Origin: Manis javanica
Lineage: Eukaryota; Chordata; Mammalia; Pholidota; Manidae
Assembly: GCF_040802235.1 (NCBI RefSeq)
Contig: NC_133157.1
Coordinates: 25,127,501-25,191,500, forward strand
Reading direction: 5' to 3'
Length of the DNA stretch: 64,000 nt
Shown here: in pieces, positions 10,905-23,694 of the stretch
How positions within the stretch are numbered: the stretch's first letter is position 1
Layout: every line of letters starts with the position of its first letter
Made by a program: the position numbers and the translations under genes
Notes under the pieces: model-generated
Databases searched by the model: none
What the model was told of the DNA's origin: nothing
The model's input: only the letters and a program-made list of their open reading frames with translations

Positions 10905-12476
10905 GAAAATCATGCAGTCTATTACCTTTTTTCAAATATGGACATTCCTTTAAAGTGTCTCTGTGTTTGTTTACTCTTAAGCCTTTAGATAGTTATTTCT
11001 TATATTTTCATTTGTGATTTATACTTGTTATCTGCAGAAGAGTTAGTTTGATATGAGCCTACCTGACCACTACCAGAAAGAAGACTACAGATAAATAATT
11101 TTCATTTCCACCAAAGTTGGGTTTTTTCCTTCTTTTTTTCAAGATATGATAATTCCCAAGCACATCTCAAGGAAGCTAAGTTTCTCAGGATCCCAATCGT
11201 TCTTTTTGAACATATTTAGGAATGTTTCCTACAAAAGCTGCACCTGGTGACTAGAGCTGTCTAGTTAGCCTCAAGCATACACAGAAAATTGCACCTGAGC
11301 TCATATCAAACATGATAACAGTGGTACTGGGAGACTACAGTGTCCAGAAACCAATTAAGTCTGAGCTAAGAAGGGGATTTTCTTTAACTGGTTAATGGAG
11401 ACCATAAGCAGAACCTCTGACCACAGAGAATTCGATGCTGGCTCAACATTTTCTTCTTGCATTTGAGCAAGGATCAATGACTGGGAGGACTAATCTACTG
11501 TGTGCCCTAGATGGCTTTCTTGTTTATGCTACTTTGTGCTTAGCAATAATCACTGATCTTTGATTCCCTGGTATAAGGAAATATTATACTTTTGCAGCTA
11601 ACAGGTATTTACTCAGACAACCATATTCTTTTTCATCTTGAAGGATGTTGGAATTTCCCTAATTTAACCAATCATTTTACTTTTCAGAAACCCACAGTCC
11701 AAACTGGAGAAGACCCACGTAAGATAACATAGAAAGGGGCAGAGCTTCAGTAGAATGTGGTTAAGCTGACTTTACTTCTTGCAATCTGACTCTCAGCTAC
11801 ACATTCAACGTTTCAGAGACACGGTGCTATGTGGCATATCCTCAACCATTCTCAAGGTTAGACTCTAAAGCATTCTGAGTGTAAGAAAAAGTCTGCTCAG
11901 TGATGTGATCTCAGTCTCCTGAATTCAGCAATATGACAGTGTGATGACTGCATTTAAATAATGCATGGCTATTCTCCAAAATCAGCTTGGCAAGTAAAGA
12001 CATGCTGTCTCTCTTGTAACTCTATTCTCCTGCCTTCCCCACCTCTTTCCTTCCCTTTACCATCTCTGTGGCTCTGTGCTCTCTTTCCATGTGTATTCCA
12101 CAGCATTCAGATGCAAAGAGACTAGTCAAGATGTACATCAAATTGCAAAAAGGAACTGGCCAGGCCAAAGTTAGGCCAAGTCTAAATCATAACTTCCTTC
12201 CCTGTGAAGTGTTTGGTTTTTCATTCAGTAAGATGAAAATCACTGAAAGATTGCTTTTCCATTCAATGATTCATTTGTTGTCTAAAAATACAAGAACATG
12301 TTCTTACTCATCAGCCATCCTCACTTATGCTACAGGAGATGGAAGCCATTCAGTTTGAAGGAAAACCTCTATGGTCATAAATCCTTCCTTAAGGCCTAGT
12401 TACCAGTTCAGGCAAATCAGGTGGGACATTTAAGTCCTCAGCATGGAAAGTCAGATAGATGTGGTTTTACTTTTAA
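10905..12476. other. 1.6 kb of unique sequence
   Basis: No transposon, exon or RNA gene recognised. A 96-codon frame at 12068-12358 has no domain and I do not call it. Confidence 0.5.
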
Positions 12477-12710
12477 GGGAGGGAGGGAGGGAGGGAGGGA
12501 AGGAAGGAAGGAAGGGAGGAAGGAGGAGAGGGAGGGAGGGAGGGAGTGAGGGAGGGAGGGAAGGAAGGAGGGAAGGAGGGAGGGAGGGAGGGAGGGAGGG
12601 AGGGAGGGAGGGAGGGAGGGAAGGAAGGAAGGAAGGGAGGGAGGGAGGGAGGGAGGGAAGGAAAGAGGGAGGGAGGGAGGGAAGGAGGGCGAGAGAGAGA
12701 GAAAGAAAAA
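12477..12710. repeat. GGGA/GGAA purine tract, 234 bp
   Basis: Nearly pure purine on the plus strand, mixing GGGA, GGAA and AGG units and ending in a short GA run. It is a homopurine-homopyrimidine mirror-type tract able in principle to form triplex (H-DNA) or, from its G-runs, quadruplex. Open frames on both strands across it (Gly/Arg/Glu or Pro/Ser/Leu repeats) are artefacts. Confidence 0.95.
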
Positions 12711-13620
12711 TCTGCCAGTCTTCAATAGCCTTCTGAGATCTCTCTTGTCTCCTGGCAGAAGGGACTCTTCAGGGGTTAGCCACTTTATCATGGCATTCCT
12801 CATCTCTCCTTTTATCTTGTACCTTCTCCTCTTTCCAAGACCATAAATCAACAGAGACAGGTCTTCATTCTTCTTTAAAAAAGGAAGGGGGAAGTCTAGA
12901 CTTCTCCTATTCCATGGCAAAGTGAAAAACCTGATAAATTTACCTGCTTTTCAGGTAAAAAACAAAACAAAAACTGGAACTATTTCAAAGCCTTAGTGGG
13001 CAATCTGTAGCCAGGAAGCTCTGCAGCACCAATTCGGAGTCTTTTTCATGTTCCTCCCCACTGCAATGCCAGGAAGGAAGCCCATGTGGGAAAGTGGCAG
13101 ACTGGTTCAAGAGACTTCAGATTCCAGAGAGGGGTCAGAGTCAAATCCAAGAGTGTGTGACAGCTGAAATTGTTCATGATTTACTAATTGCTGAAGGCAG
13201 TGACCCGGCCATAAAGCCCAAAGGCCACAGGGAAGGCTTGCTGCCCACTGCTGGCATTAGGTTTCTGTCCAGAGGAGGAGAAGACAGCAGAAAACTAAAG
13301 AACATTTGGAACTAATTAGCAGGAATAAGGAAACTTGAGGCTAAGAGGCAAGGGTGGGATCAGGGCTGTACAATTCCTTAAAGTAAGAAATAGTTGGTCA
13401 ACTTCACCAAAGCTCTGCTTCTTATCTTTCTTGTCCTCAATGTAATTTATACACAGCTGATTAGAGTACAGCCTCATCTTTCAGATTCCTGCAATATTGA
13501 GGATCTTATCTGAAGAATAACACAGCTTTAAAAAAAAGAAAGGAATCAGCAGATATTACTGTTTTCCTCAAGGATGGTCTGGTCCTGGGAATACAGGAGA
13601 TGTCAAGAAAGGAATTGAAT
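12711..13620. other. Unique sequence
   Basis: No repeat or gene recognised. The frame at 13094-13315 has no recognisable product. Confidence 0.5.
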
Positions 13621-13624
13621 ATTC

Positions 13625-13820
13625 AACTTAACAGACATGAACTTGAATCTTTACTCCACTACTTACAAGCTATGTGACGCTGAGTATGTTAAGGTAGCTC
13701 CATTGAGCTTCTGTTTTCGCATATGCAAAAGTCAGCCAATTCCACTTCCTTCACAGAGAGCAAAATTAGGTAAAAGGTGAATATTCCCCCGCTCTGTGCT
13801 CAGCACACAGCTGTACTCAT
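13625..13820 (+). mobile_element. MIR SINE
   Basis: Sense MIR: cttgaatctttactccactacttacaagctatgtgac, then gttttcgcatatgcaaaa in place of 'cctcatctgtaaaatg', and an 'attaggtaaaaggtgaat' tail ending with ctgtgctcagcacaca. Confidence 0.65.
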
Positions 13821-14079
13821 TAATTAGACATCCCTTTTCTTTATGCCTTATAAGAAAACATTACAAATACAATAAAAGTATTTTTATCAATCTGTCATCC
13901 AGAAATCAAGGCCTATAACAAAGCCACATACTTAAAACGGTGTGGTATTGTTTCAAGAATGTATATAGATCAATGGTATAGATTGAGAATCCAAAAAATT
14001 GTCTTGTTCATAGACAGAAATAAACTCAAGTTCAATTAAAGGCCTATATTTGGGAAAACGAAATTGATTTTATGTCAAG

Positions 14080-15210
14080 ATAATGAAGGACAATAACAAC
14101 ACCCTTGAGTTGAGAAGATTTTCTTAAAGTCAGATATGGAGCAAAAATAGAAAAACAGAAATTTGAACATTCTCAATGTTCAAGGTAAAAGAGAGAATTT
14201 GGGAAGAAATAGTCACAACTGCAAAATAGTCAAATACAAAATGACAAAGGATAAGCATCTGAATCTTTCAAATAATTAATATATATCTATAAAAAAGTCC
14301 AAAAGCCAATGAAAATATGATTTAAAGGACACAGATAGGTAATCATAGCAGATGAAATCAGAATTGCCCTATGAAAAAATGGCTCCACCTCATTAGTAAT
14401 CAGAAAAATGTAAATTAAAAAACAATGAATTACCATTTTGCTATCAGTTTGGCATGGATTAAAAGGGTTGATAATATCAAGGGTAGACAAGCAAGGAGTA
14501 GGGTCTGGCAGGGAGAGTAAGAGTAACGCTCCTAATGACCCTGAACTTAGTACAATCAGTCTGAAAGGCAAAATGGTGGTATCTATAAAATTAATTACTT
14601 AGGCTCCAGAGATTTCTTTCTATATATCTGTCCTGGATAAACACTTGCATATACACACAAAAGATTTGATGCTATGTTGTTTATATTATGAAAAAACTTT
14701 AAATATATATCCATAGAAGGGATGAATTCAATTCTATAAACTAAAAAATTGCTATAAAATGTTCAAAGGAATAAAGAAGATTTACACATATTAACATGGG
14801 TTACTCACAAACCCAGAAACCAGTATTTTATATTTCTCCCAATATATAGATATGTATGAAAAATATAAATAATTTGAGAAACTTTCATCAGATAAATTCA
14901 TCAGAGTATGGTCTTAGTATTGGTGGGAGGACTTCCGTATGGGGATAGGAGTTTCTAGGAGACTATAATCTGTAATCATCTAAATGTTTTAAGTTATAAC
15001 TGGTTTATTTATTGTTTGCATAAATTTAAAAATAAATATGTACAAATGTTGGAAAAATGTAAGACACAAATATCCCAAAAATGTTGACAGTGATTTATTT
15101 TTGAGGTGCAAGGAAGGAGTATGGGTGATTATTGTTTCCTCTTTGTATATCCCTATAATTTTAAAGTTTTTCCAAAGAGGAAAATTATCACCACTATCCA
15201 AACACACTCA
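14080..15210 (+). mobile_element. Old L1M ORF2 3' end and 3' UTR
   Basis: Sense landmarks: agtccaaaagccaatgaaaatatg, ggctccacctcattagtaatcagaaaaatg, aatgaattaccattttgctatcag, cacttgcatatacacac, aaaaattgctataaaatgttc. The tail has the typical tgatttatttttgaggtgc...tatgggtgattattgtttcctctttgt. Decayed, with no open frame. Confidence 0.75.
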
Positions 15211-15299
15211 TAAAATCCCAGGTTATGGCACTAGATACCAAGCTCACTGGTTAAAAAAAAATGCTCTTGTCCAGTTTTGCAAGCACAATGTCATTTGAC

Positions 15300-15440
15300 A
15301 TTAACTAGGTATTATCTCCAGTGAGAGAGAAAGAAATTGAGATTTCAAGAAGCTAGGCAATTTGCCCAAGCTGACACAACTACCAAGTCACACAGCTGAT
15401 AGCCCAACATATGCCTTCAGATACCAAAATCTCCTCCCGC
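15300..15440 (-). mobile_element. MIR SINE fragment
   Basis: Antisense MIR core: gaaattgagatttcaagaagctaggcaatttgcccaagctgacacaac, then accaagtcacacagctgata. Confidence 0.65.
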
Positions 15441-16639
15441 CATCCTAGGGCTACCTCAAGGCAAATATTATATGCGACTTTTCCTCTAAACAAACTCTAA
15501 AGCTATTTTTTTTATTATAAAGCTGTTTCACTGCTAAATGAATTTGAAAGCGAAGTTCGATTAATTAAACAAGTTTTAAAAATACATGGACATACATGTA
15601 TTAAACATAAAGGAGTTAAACCAACTTACTTAGGGGAAGTACTGATCCCAAATAAGGTTAGTTTGTAGAAAGGCATTTGCACAAAAAGGAAAAATCCTTT
15701 GTTCAGACATAATATTCTCATGAAATGTGATAAAGCAGCATGGAGTTCCACAGAACCAGTTGTAACTAGCACTGTGTTAGGAGACTCTCAGCTCAAACGA
15801 GCCTAAGACAACCAGAATTTACTGCCTTTTCATCACCAGCAGCAGGCACATCTGCATCCAGGCACTCAGAAAACATTATTAGATCTCCCTCTATCCTTTT
15901 CTCTGTGTTGTCTCCATTTTTAAGTATGCTCTAGGCAAGTGACAGCACTTTCAAGTTCCCCAAGTTTTCATGGATATACTTTCTTCCCAACTCAAGGAAA
16001 GAGACCCTCTTTCCCTCAGTGTGCGTCCCCTAGAAATGAGCTGGCACCATACCATACTGATCTCTGTAGTTAGTGGATTTGTCAGTCTCAGGTCTTTATT
16101 ACCATAAAGCCTTTAGCCCCAAGAAAGGGAGATTCAGTCCCACTCACACCAGAGGGATTGAATTGGATTATTATAGAATGGGTAAAGAGAGGTTAACCAA
16201 ACTAAAGGAATTCTGGAAAGACAAAAAAACATATGACACAATACAGTCCCAACTTTGACAGTATTGGGTGTGTGACCACTGGAGAGCCAGTGAGCTAACT
16301 GTGGAGGAGGGCAGACATTCCTAGCAGCTACCTACAGGGTTCTCCTAAGGATTAAACAACACCTTGAAAGGAAACACTAACACAGTATCTGGTGGATAGA
16401 AAATGTCTTATAAAGTTTGTTTCCTAATTGATTAATCAAAGGCAGAGTGGTTCTGAGCTACTTATATCACCTCATTCCAGAGACTTTATCAAGTCCAAAT
16501 GAACAAAACTGTAATGAGCAATAATCCTACTGAATATGGAACAGAATTGTGAGCCCATTTCAAGTTGTCCTTTGTAAAGTCTGAAAGCCTGGAGGCTCCA
16601 TCATCTGGAAGTCATAACAACCAAAATAACAAAAACCGT
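15441..16639. other. Unique sequence, possible MIR remnant at 16325-16415
   Basis: Mostly unassigned. 16325-16415 (agctacctacagggttctcctaaggattaaacaa, then cacagtatctgg) resembles the sense 3' half of a MIR. Confidence 0.45.
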
Positions 16640-16895
16640 AGTAACTGATATTTACTGCATGCCAACCATGTGCCAAGTGGTCTGCCAAGTGCTTAACATG
16701 CACTTTCCCATGTAATCCTTATCTTACCTAATGAAGTAGATATTATTATCTTTTCCATTTTATAGATGAAGAGGCAGATGTAGCAAGGCCAAGTAATTTG
16801 CCCAAGGTCAAGCAAGGGACAAGGCTGGACTCCCACTTGGTTGTGTTTGACTCGAGAGCCTGAGCTCTTAACCATGCATTGTTCTGTCTCACACT
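16640..16895 (-). mobile_element. MIR SINE, nearly full length
   Basis: Antisense MIR across its length: atttactgcatgccaaccatgtgcc, agtgcttaacatgcactttcc, tattattatcttttccattttatagatgaagagg, aagtaatttgcccaaggtca, and cctgagctcttaaccatgcattgttc. Confidence 0.9.
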
Positions 16896-17889
16896 GCCCT
16901 GCATGGCCTCATAATACCCCGAGGAGAAGACTCAACATGAAATAGCACTTGGCTGCATTCCAATCAGTCAACACATTCATCACTAGATGCACAAAGAGAG
17001 CAGGTAGGTTGGATTCCCTGCACTGAACAAAACAATCCAGGCAAATGCATGCACTGACCTCTAACTTGATTTGGAGATTTAGCGTCTCCATCTTGAAGAC
17101 TTTCCTACCATCTCAGCTGCTGTATTTAATGGGGCCTTTTGTTGATGGGGTCAAGAGGAGTCAAAGCGAATTAATTTTTTCAGTTTATTTTTCTTTTCAT
17201 TAAAAAAATGATTCAACCTTAATGGTTCTGGAGTTATTTCTCATTGGCAAAATTATGGAGCTGCATACTGATTCAGGGAAGTGTTGAGACGCTGGGCACA
17301 GATGGCTTTAATTATTTGGGCAGCCATTGACAGATGTGATGGTCTAGGTTTCGGCTGCCTTGGACAGGTGTAAGCTATAGGATTTACCCAGAGGGAGTTG
17401 TGGAAAGCCAGAATTGGATAGAGCCCTGTGATGGCCCTTTATTTTGTCTTAATCCACCCCTAGGTACATAGTTATCATATTTCTTTGCCTCAAGGCATGG
17501 TCAAGTCAGTCAAAACCATCAAACCAAGTTTGTGTGCAGGAAAGAAAATCTCAAAGAGAGAAATACACTGTTAGCAATTAGTTACAAACTCTACTCAGTG
17601 TTTTTACTCAGAAGGCTTTCTTCTGATTAAGCATAGCTTCATAATCAAAAGGATATATGTACATGTCCCTCCTTCTGGATTAGATCAAGCATGTTTATTT
17701 CTCTGATTATAGTCCACAAAAATAATTTGAAAGAATTGAATATTAGCCTGTGAAATCCTTCATTATTTTGTTCAACAATTTAGTGATCAAGTTATGGAGA
17801 GTGGGAAGAGAAAGCAGACATGCTCCTACTCTTAGGGAGCTAGTGAGCATTATTAAGAGGGGGTTTCAGACCGTTGAGCTGGTAAGAAC
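16896..17889. other. Unique sequence, candidate regulatory stretch 17200-17400
   Basis: No repeat recognised. 17300-17340 has a TTTAATTATTT homeodomain-type word close to TGACAG (17328-17333, MEIS/TGIF-type) and CAGATG. This is inference from motif words only. Confidence 0.4.
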
Positions 17890-18270
17890 AGGAGAGTCAG
17901 TACTTACTATTTCAAGGCACTGTTCTGGGTTCTGGGGATGTGGTGGCAATCAGAAGAGCCCTTTCCCCTGGAACTTCCCTTCTAACTGGGGAGATGGACT
18001 ATTAAAAACCTATTTCTTTCTCTCTCCATATGGAGAGATATAATATGTATCATATGTATATATCATATGATCATAGATGTGTCTATATATATGTATTAAC
18101 TGGGGTGGATGTAGTATGCTAATTGATATAACATTATATTTGAGGAATTGTGACTAGCCGTGTATGTGAGCTCAATAGGAACTCTGCAGAGGAAAAGATA
18201 TTTAAGCTGGGCTGAACATAAGAAAGAGATCACCCAGTGGAAAACCAGAAGAAGGTATTCCTCCTACCCT
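17890..18270 (-). mobile_element. L2-type LINE fragment (antisense)
   Basis: Reads aaggcactgttctgggttctggggatgtggtggcaatcagaagagccctttcccctggaacttcccttctaactgggg. After an AT-rich stretch (18035-18110, ATATGTATCATATG-like) it continues with gctgggctgaacataagaaagagat. Confidence 0.6.
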
Positions 18271-18302
18271 TTGAAAGAGCAGAATTATGACTCAGTATCT
18301 AT

Positions 18303-18682
18303 TATGGGCTGAATTATGTCTCCCAGGTTCATATGTGGAAGTCCCAAACCCCCGTACCTCCGAATGTAACTGCATTTGGAAATAAGATCTTTAAAGAAGT
18401 AATTGAAATGAGACGATCAGGGTTAGGACCTAATTCAACATAACTGATGTCCTTATAAGAAGAGGACGGGACACCAGGGATAGTGGGCAGAGAGAGAAGA
18501 CCACGTGAGCTCTCAGACACAGGCAGCAACCCGCAAGTCAAGGAGGAGACCTCAGAGACACAAGCCAACCCTGCCGGCGCTTTGATGTTGGATTTCAAGC
18601 CTCCAGAACTGTGAGAAAACAAATAAATAAATCTGTTGCTTAAGCCACCCAGTTTGTGACAGCCCTACTAAATTAATACAGC
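18303..18682 (+). mobile_element. MLT1A-like solo LTR (ERVL-MaLR)
   Basis: Sense LTR landmarks are all present: tgggctgaattatgtctccc, tccgaatgtaactgcatttggaaataagatcttt, tgatgtccttataagaagagg, cagagacacaagccaaccctgccggc, tccagaactgtgagaaaac, aataaataaat (polyadenylation region) and taagccacccagtttgtg, ending aattaatacag. About 380 bp, near full length. No internal retroviral part is attached. Confidence 0.9.
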
Positions 18683-18779
18683 GCCTCCCGTCAGACTGGA
18701 AGCATAGTATATAGCTAGTATATAGAAAGCTTTTCAAAGAATATTTACTGAATTAAAATGTCTGTGAGTTGCACAACTG

Positions 18780-18955
18780 ACCCTTGCTAAGCATTTAACA
18801 TGTGCACTGATAGAATTTAACCCAGCAACCCACTTATCTGTGAGGAAACTGAGGCTTGGTGAGGTTAACTAAGGCACCCAGTGTCACATCCCTGCCGAGA
18901 GAGCATGTGTTGGAGCCCAGACCGTCTGATTTGACAGCACTTGCTCTTAGCTCAA
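18780..18955 (-). mobile_element. MIR SINE
   Basis: Antisense MIR: taagcatttaacatgtgcac, tctgtgaggaaactgaggcttggtgaggttaa, ggagcccagaccgtctgat. Confidence 0.85.
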
Positions 18956-19146
18956 GGACATAGTAAAGAAGAGGAGGAAACACCAACATTGGAGGACCTG
19001 GCTTACAGCTGTGGAGGCTGAATTATCAGAAAACCAAAGTCTGTACCCAGAAAACCCGTATTTACTCACAATCCATGCACACAACTTAACACCCTATCCC
19101 TTGCACAAACACAGGCCTCCACACCAACTGACCTCCCCATTTGCAT

Positions 19147-19178
19147 CACACACACACACACAAACCCACACACACAAA
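19147..19178. repeat. Interrupted (CA)n microsatellite
   Basis: (CA)8 followed by AACC and a second short CA run. A His/Thr-rich open frame crosses it and is not called. Confidence 0.9.
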
Positions 19179-19892
19179 CTCACCCAAACTCCTCAGACAA
19201 TACGACTTTTTAAGAAGTCCTTTGAAGAATGCCTTAAAGGATTTGAATCAATAATCTCCTCAGATTCTAACTGGAACTCTCCAGTTTGCTTTTTAATGAT
19301 AGCTCCCAACTTGACAATCACAACTGCTTCTTACTGTTCGCTCCCAGCTAGTCAACTGCATGCTTCCCTCGGCCCATAGAGCATGTGTTTTTTTAAATAA
19401 AGAAACAGACATGGAATTAAGTCTCAGTGTCCCATGTGCTTCATTATCCTGACTTGTTGGGAATGTGTTAGCCATACAGTGTGAGTTTTCATAAGTAGCA
19501 GAAAAGGATCAAAGGAACCTACTTTACCAAAGGTTTTTCTTTTCTCTCTTTTTTTAAAAAAACACTGAGGTTTGGGTGATTCAAATCACACTAGGTAGTT
19601 GAGCTGATAAGATATGGGAGGAGAGAGCTCCAGCAGAAGTTTTTATTTCAAGAAAAGGAAACTTTTTAAATCATAATATGCCCATAGGTGTCTTTGATTT
19701 TTTTTCAGTTGAATTGCAGCCCTGGAATTAGAAGATATCTTGAAAAAATATGCTTGATGTTAACCCTAGGTAGTTATATAAATAGAGTGAATTGAATGAA
19801 GTTATATAGCCCAAAGATTACACTTTGCTATGCTGCTGAGATTTTTACATACCAAAAATTTTAAAACCTTAAGTGGAATACTTAAAATTACA
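19179..19892. other. Unique sequence
   Basis: No repeat or gene recognised. Confidence 0.5.
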
Positions 19893-19930
19893 TGTGTGTG
19901 TGTGTATATATATATATTTATATATATATG
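19893..19930. repeat. (TG)n(TA)n microsatellite
   Basis: TG run passing into a TATATA run with one TTTA interruption. Confidence 0.9.
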
Positions 19931-20679
19931 CCTTAATAATAACATTTTCATATTACTCTTCTGTAAAACTTTGAAGTGCTTGTTCCTAGGAGACATTAAG
20001 CAAGAGTCCTTGGATTGGGAGGATCTGAATAAGTCACCCTGAGATAAGATATAATGTGAAATGTAAAGTTCATGGGGAAACAAACTTGCTCATTTGATCC
20101 TACCTTTGCAATACAGAGGGATCTTGTTTTCTTAACTTTTGGCTGTCCCCAGGCTATTTAGGTTTCCAAAGAAAAAAACTGGAATCCGTAAGACCTCAAA
20201 CTGAATCAAAAACACACGTTTGTCATGATGAATCATTAGACCCTGGTTTATATACAGAACTCTGAGACAATTTCCTAGGTAATACTTTAAAAGAAATGCT
20301 TTTCGAAATCCAGCTTTACTGAATAAAAAACTATTTCTTCTGTCCTTTAATTTTGCAGCTATCATTGTGGTGTCATTTTTTTTCACCAAAAATCATTTTG
20401 AATATTTTCAGATTCATGTCTTGCATGTGTCTCAGCAGATGCTTTTTTTTCTTTGTGTGACATCAGTAAAATGGTTAAAGTTTCAAATGAAAGCTCAGTG
20501 AAAAAACTGGGGCATAAAAAGGTCATAGCTAATCACCACCCTTAAGAAGTTTTTGTTGTATTTTTATTGCTTTAGGTATACTTCAAAAGTTATAATCAGA
20601 CTGTGCCCACAATTTTTGCATCTTGATTTTATTGCTTAAGTATTAAATTTTTTAACATTAAAATCATAACAAAATATTT
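19931..20679. other. Unique AT-rich sequence
   Basis: No repeat or gene recognised. Confidence 0.5.
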
Positions 20680-22320
20680 CACTTTTTAAATCCTTATGGA
20701 GGTAAAACTTTTCCACAATGACTCACCCATATGTACCCACTCATGCAACCATCATTCAAATCAAGGTATAGGAAGTTTCTGTTGACCCTGTAAATTACCC
20801 TGTCCCTCTTTATAAACAACCCTTCCTGTTCCCAGCCTCAAATAACCATCAGTATGCTTTCTTTAAGTTTATGTTCATTTTTTTGCCTTTTCTAGAATGT
20901 CACCTGAATGGAATCAGACAGTGTGCATGTGTCTGATTTTTCTATCTGGCTTCTTTTATTTAGCATATTGGTGTTAAGATTTAGCCTTATCATTGTGTGT
21001 ATCAGAAGTTTGCTTTTTATTGTATTACTTATTCAACCACCTGTTTATTCACTTACCTACTGATAAACATTGGGGTTGTTCCCAGTCTGTAATATCATTA
21101 ATAAAGCTGCTATGAACATTCTTTTACATTTGTTGTTTTTTTTTGTGGACATGTTTCCATTTTTCTTGGGTAAATAACTAGAAGTGGAATTGCTGGGTGG
21201 TCAAAGGTAAGTGAATAAGTTCTTAAGAAACTATCGAATTGTTTTCTAAAGTAACAGTACTATTTTGCATTCCCTTCAACAATGTGTGACAGTTTAATTG
21301 CTCCATATTCTAGCCAACATTTGGTATTGTCAGTCTTCCTAATTTTAGTCATTCTGGCATATGTGTAGTGATATGCCATTGTGGTTTTACTTCATTCCTT
21401 GATGTCTAGTGATTTTGAACATATTTTCACATGCTTTGTGGACATTTATAGATCTTTATTGTGTGTCTATTCAAATATTTTGCCTTTTTAAAAATTGGAT
21501 TATCTTCATATTACTGATTTATAAGAGCTCTTTATATACCATAGACACAAGTTCTTTGTCACATATCTGCATTGTGAATATTTTCACTGAATATGTGGCT
21601 TGCCTTTTCGTAATCTTTATAGTCAGTTTTTTTAAAGAGTAGAAATGTTTTTCCATTTTGATGAAGTCCAATTTATCATGTTTTTCTTTTATAATTAGTG
21701 TACTTTTTCTCCCAAGAAATCCTTGCCTACTTCAAGATTGTGAAGTTTTTTTGCTGTGTTTTTTTCTGGAAATTATATAATTTTTTATTTATAGATTTTG
21801 GATTCATTTTGAATTAATTTTCTATATGATATATTGTAAAGATCAATGTTCAATTTCCCCCATATCAATATCCAATTGTTCCTGTATAGGTTGTTGAAAA
21901 GATGATTCTTTTCCAATTGAGTTAGCTTGGCATACATATGAGTTATACTATTCTGTCCCATTGAGCTATGTCTATTCTTATGTTATCATACTGCCTTGAT
22001 TGCTATAGTTTTATAAGTCTTGAAATCAGCTCCTATAAACCTCCCACTTCTTTTTCCAAATTGCTTTGACAAGTCTGATTTTCTATGGTTACATGTAAAT
22101 TTTAAATCATCCTACTTATACATATATATATATTTTTTAATTGACTAGGATTTTGATTAGAATTTTATTGGTTCTATTTACCAATCTGGAGGAATAATAC
22201 TATCAAATCTTCTGATATTGAGATGGTATATCTCTCCTTTCTTTAAGTCTTATTCAGCTGATCTCAGCAATGTTTTATGGGTCTCAGTATATAGATCTTT
22301 AACATATTTTACTAATTTCA
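20680..22320 (-). mobile_element. Old L1M, 3' UTR into ORF2 (antisense)
   Basis: A long antisense L1: tgaatggaatcagacagtgtgcatg, cttcttttatttagcatattgg, aataaagctgctatgaacattc, gggtaaataactagaagtggaattgctggg, acttcattccttgatg, tgatttataagagctctttatatacc, gaagtccaatttatcatg, ctttgattgctatagttttataag, ttgaaatcagctcctataaacctcc. More diverged than the 8.3 kb L1. It carries several indels and has no open ORF2. Confidence 0.9.
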
Positions 22321-22600
22321 ACAAGTATTTCATCTGTAAAATCTATTTTAATTGCTACATAATATTCCATTGAACTAAAGTGCAATTATTCAACTGTTCT
22401 ACCTAATGTATAGGTTGGTTACATTAGCTTTATTCTAATGCAAATAATTGGGTGATAAACATTTGCATGTAAGTTATTTTTTGCATTTAAAACTAATTTC
22501 TTTATATAAATTTCTAGAAGAGAAGTTGTTGGGTCAAAGGGCATGAAAATTTTTCAGGTTTTTAATACATGTTGAGTAGCTGTTTTTCTTAAAAGATGAA
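22321..22600 (-). mobile_element. Second antisense L1M 3' fragment
   Basis: Restarts the same 3' landmarks already seen at 20.9-21.2 kb: attgctacataatattccattgaac, tgcaaataattgggtgataaacatttgcatg, ttctagaagagaagttgttgggtcaaagggcatg. The repeat of landmarks shows it is a separate insertion, not a continuation. Confidence 0.75.
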
Positions 22601-23389
22601 TTACAAAAGTCTTATTTTTTCAGATATTCTATGTGTTTCTCTTCTGTAGCCAAGGTGAACAGAGTCATCATTATATAATCTCCAAGAAAGAAAGGGGAAG
22701 GGAAAATTTGTTTAAATGCCTTTGTAAAGAGAAATAGAACACACTAGCTTTTCTATCACCATGTCATACAGTTGCATATAAGACCAACCCAAGTTGTTGC
22801 AGATGATGCCTTTATATACTAAAATAGATGGATTCTTTCTAATAAGTAACTCTTCCTGGACATCACTTTCCTCATCTACAAAATGAGGTTGTGAGAAGTA
22901 TCAGTACATTTCCCTGCTGAAACCTGCTCTGAAAAAACCTCAGGGTTTTGGAAAAGGAGGTTTGTGATGAGCATCTGAGCTGCTGGCTTGGGGTCTCCCT
23001 GCATCTCTCCATCCAGAAAAGTTCTCTTTTATCAGTTTTGCATAACAAATCCCTTTTCAGAAGTGTTTAAAAAATAAGGCATCCCCTAATAAAAACAACT
23101 GGAGACACCAATGAACTAGATGGACTCTAACGTATTTCTCAGCAAACTATTTTATTTGAAGCTACCTCATTTTCTAGCAGGCTCATCTACAAAAGCAGCC
23201 CTGGGGAAACCAGGATTCCATGACGCCAAATATGTCACAAAACACCCCTAAATGTACCTTCAGTTTATAGGACACACCTAGTTCTGGGACCATTCCAGAT
23301 GAGCCTGAACTCAGAACTCAAATTTATAATCAGATTTCTAGGCACCTTTTATCAGGTTAATAAGCAGTCCCTGACTGCATCCTAACATA
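22601..23389. other. Unique sequence, short MIR remnant at 22850-22920
   Basis: 22850-22920 contains actttcctcatctacaaaatgagg, the sense MIR core. The remainder is unassigned. Confidence 0.5.
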
Positions 23390-23540
23390 CACTATGTTGA
23401 CAGAGCCTCACAAGAGACCCATGTTATTTGTTACCAATTTGCAAATGAGGCAATTAGAGATCAGCTTAGTAAGCGATGGAGCTGAAACTTGAACTCAGGT
23501 CACCAGACTCTTCGGTCACTCCAGGGTATCCCACATTTGT
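23390..23540 (-). mobile_element. MIR SINE
   Basis: Antisense MIR: accaatttgcaaatgaggcaattagagatcag, then taagcgatggagctgaaacttgaactcaggtc. Confidence 0.75.
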
Positions 23541-23694
23541 GAACAGAGCCTGCTCAGAAACTGGGCATTAGACATGCATTGCAAAATAGGTCATGGAATA
23601 AGACCAGGTGGGAAGGTCAGAGATTCACAGGAAGGTCCCAGGACTGGAACATGCCTTCATGTCTATTTACTCCCAAGACAATCAAGGCCAAAGC

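Noticed and set aside
10817-11017. 66-codon frame with His-Thr repeats
   Set aside because: It is the (AC)23 microsatellite read in frame.
12438-12920. 160-codon minus-strand frame and two plus-strand frames over the purine tract
   Set aside because: The repeats of Pro/Ser/Leu or Gly/Arg/Glu come directly from GGGA/GGAA units; no start context, domain or splice support.
19011-19379. 122-codon plus frame
   Set aside because: Low-complexity His/Thr/Pro run over a CA microsatellite, no domain.
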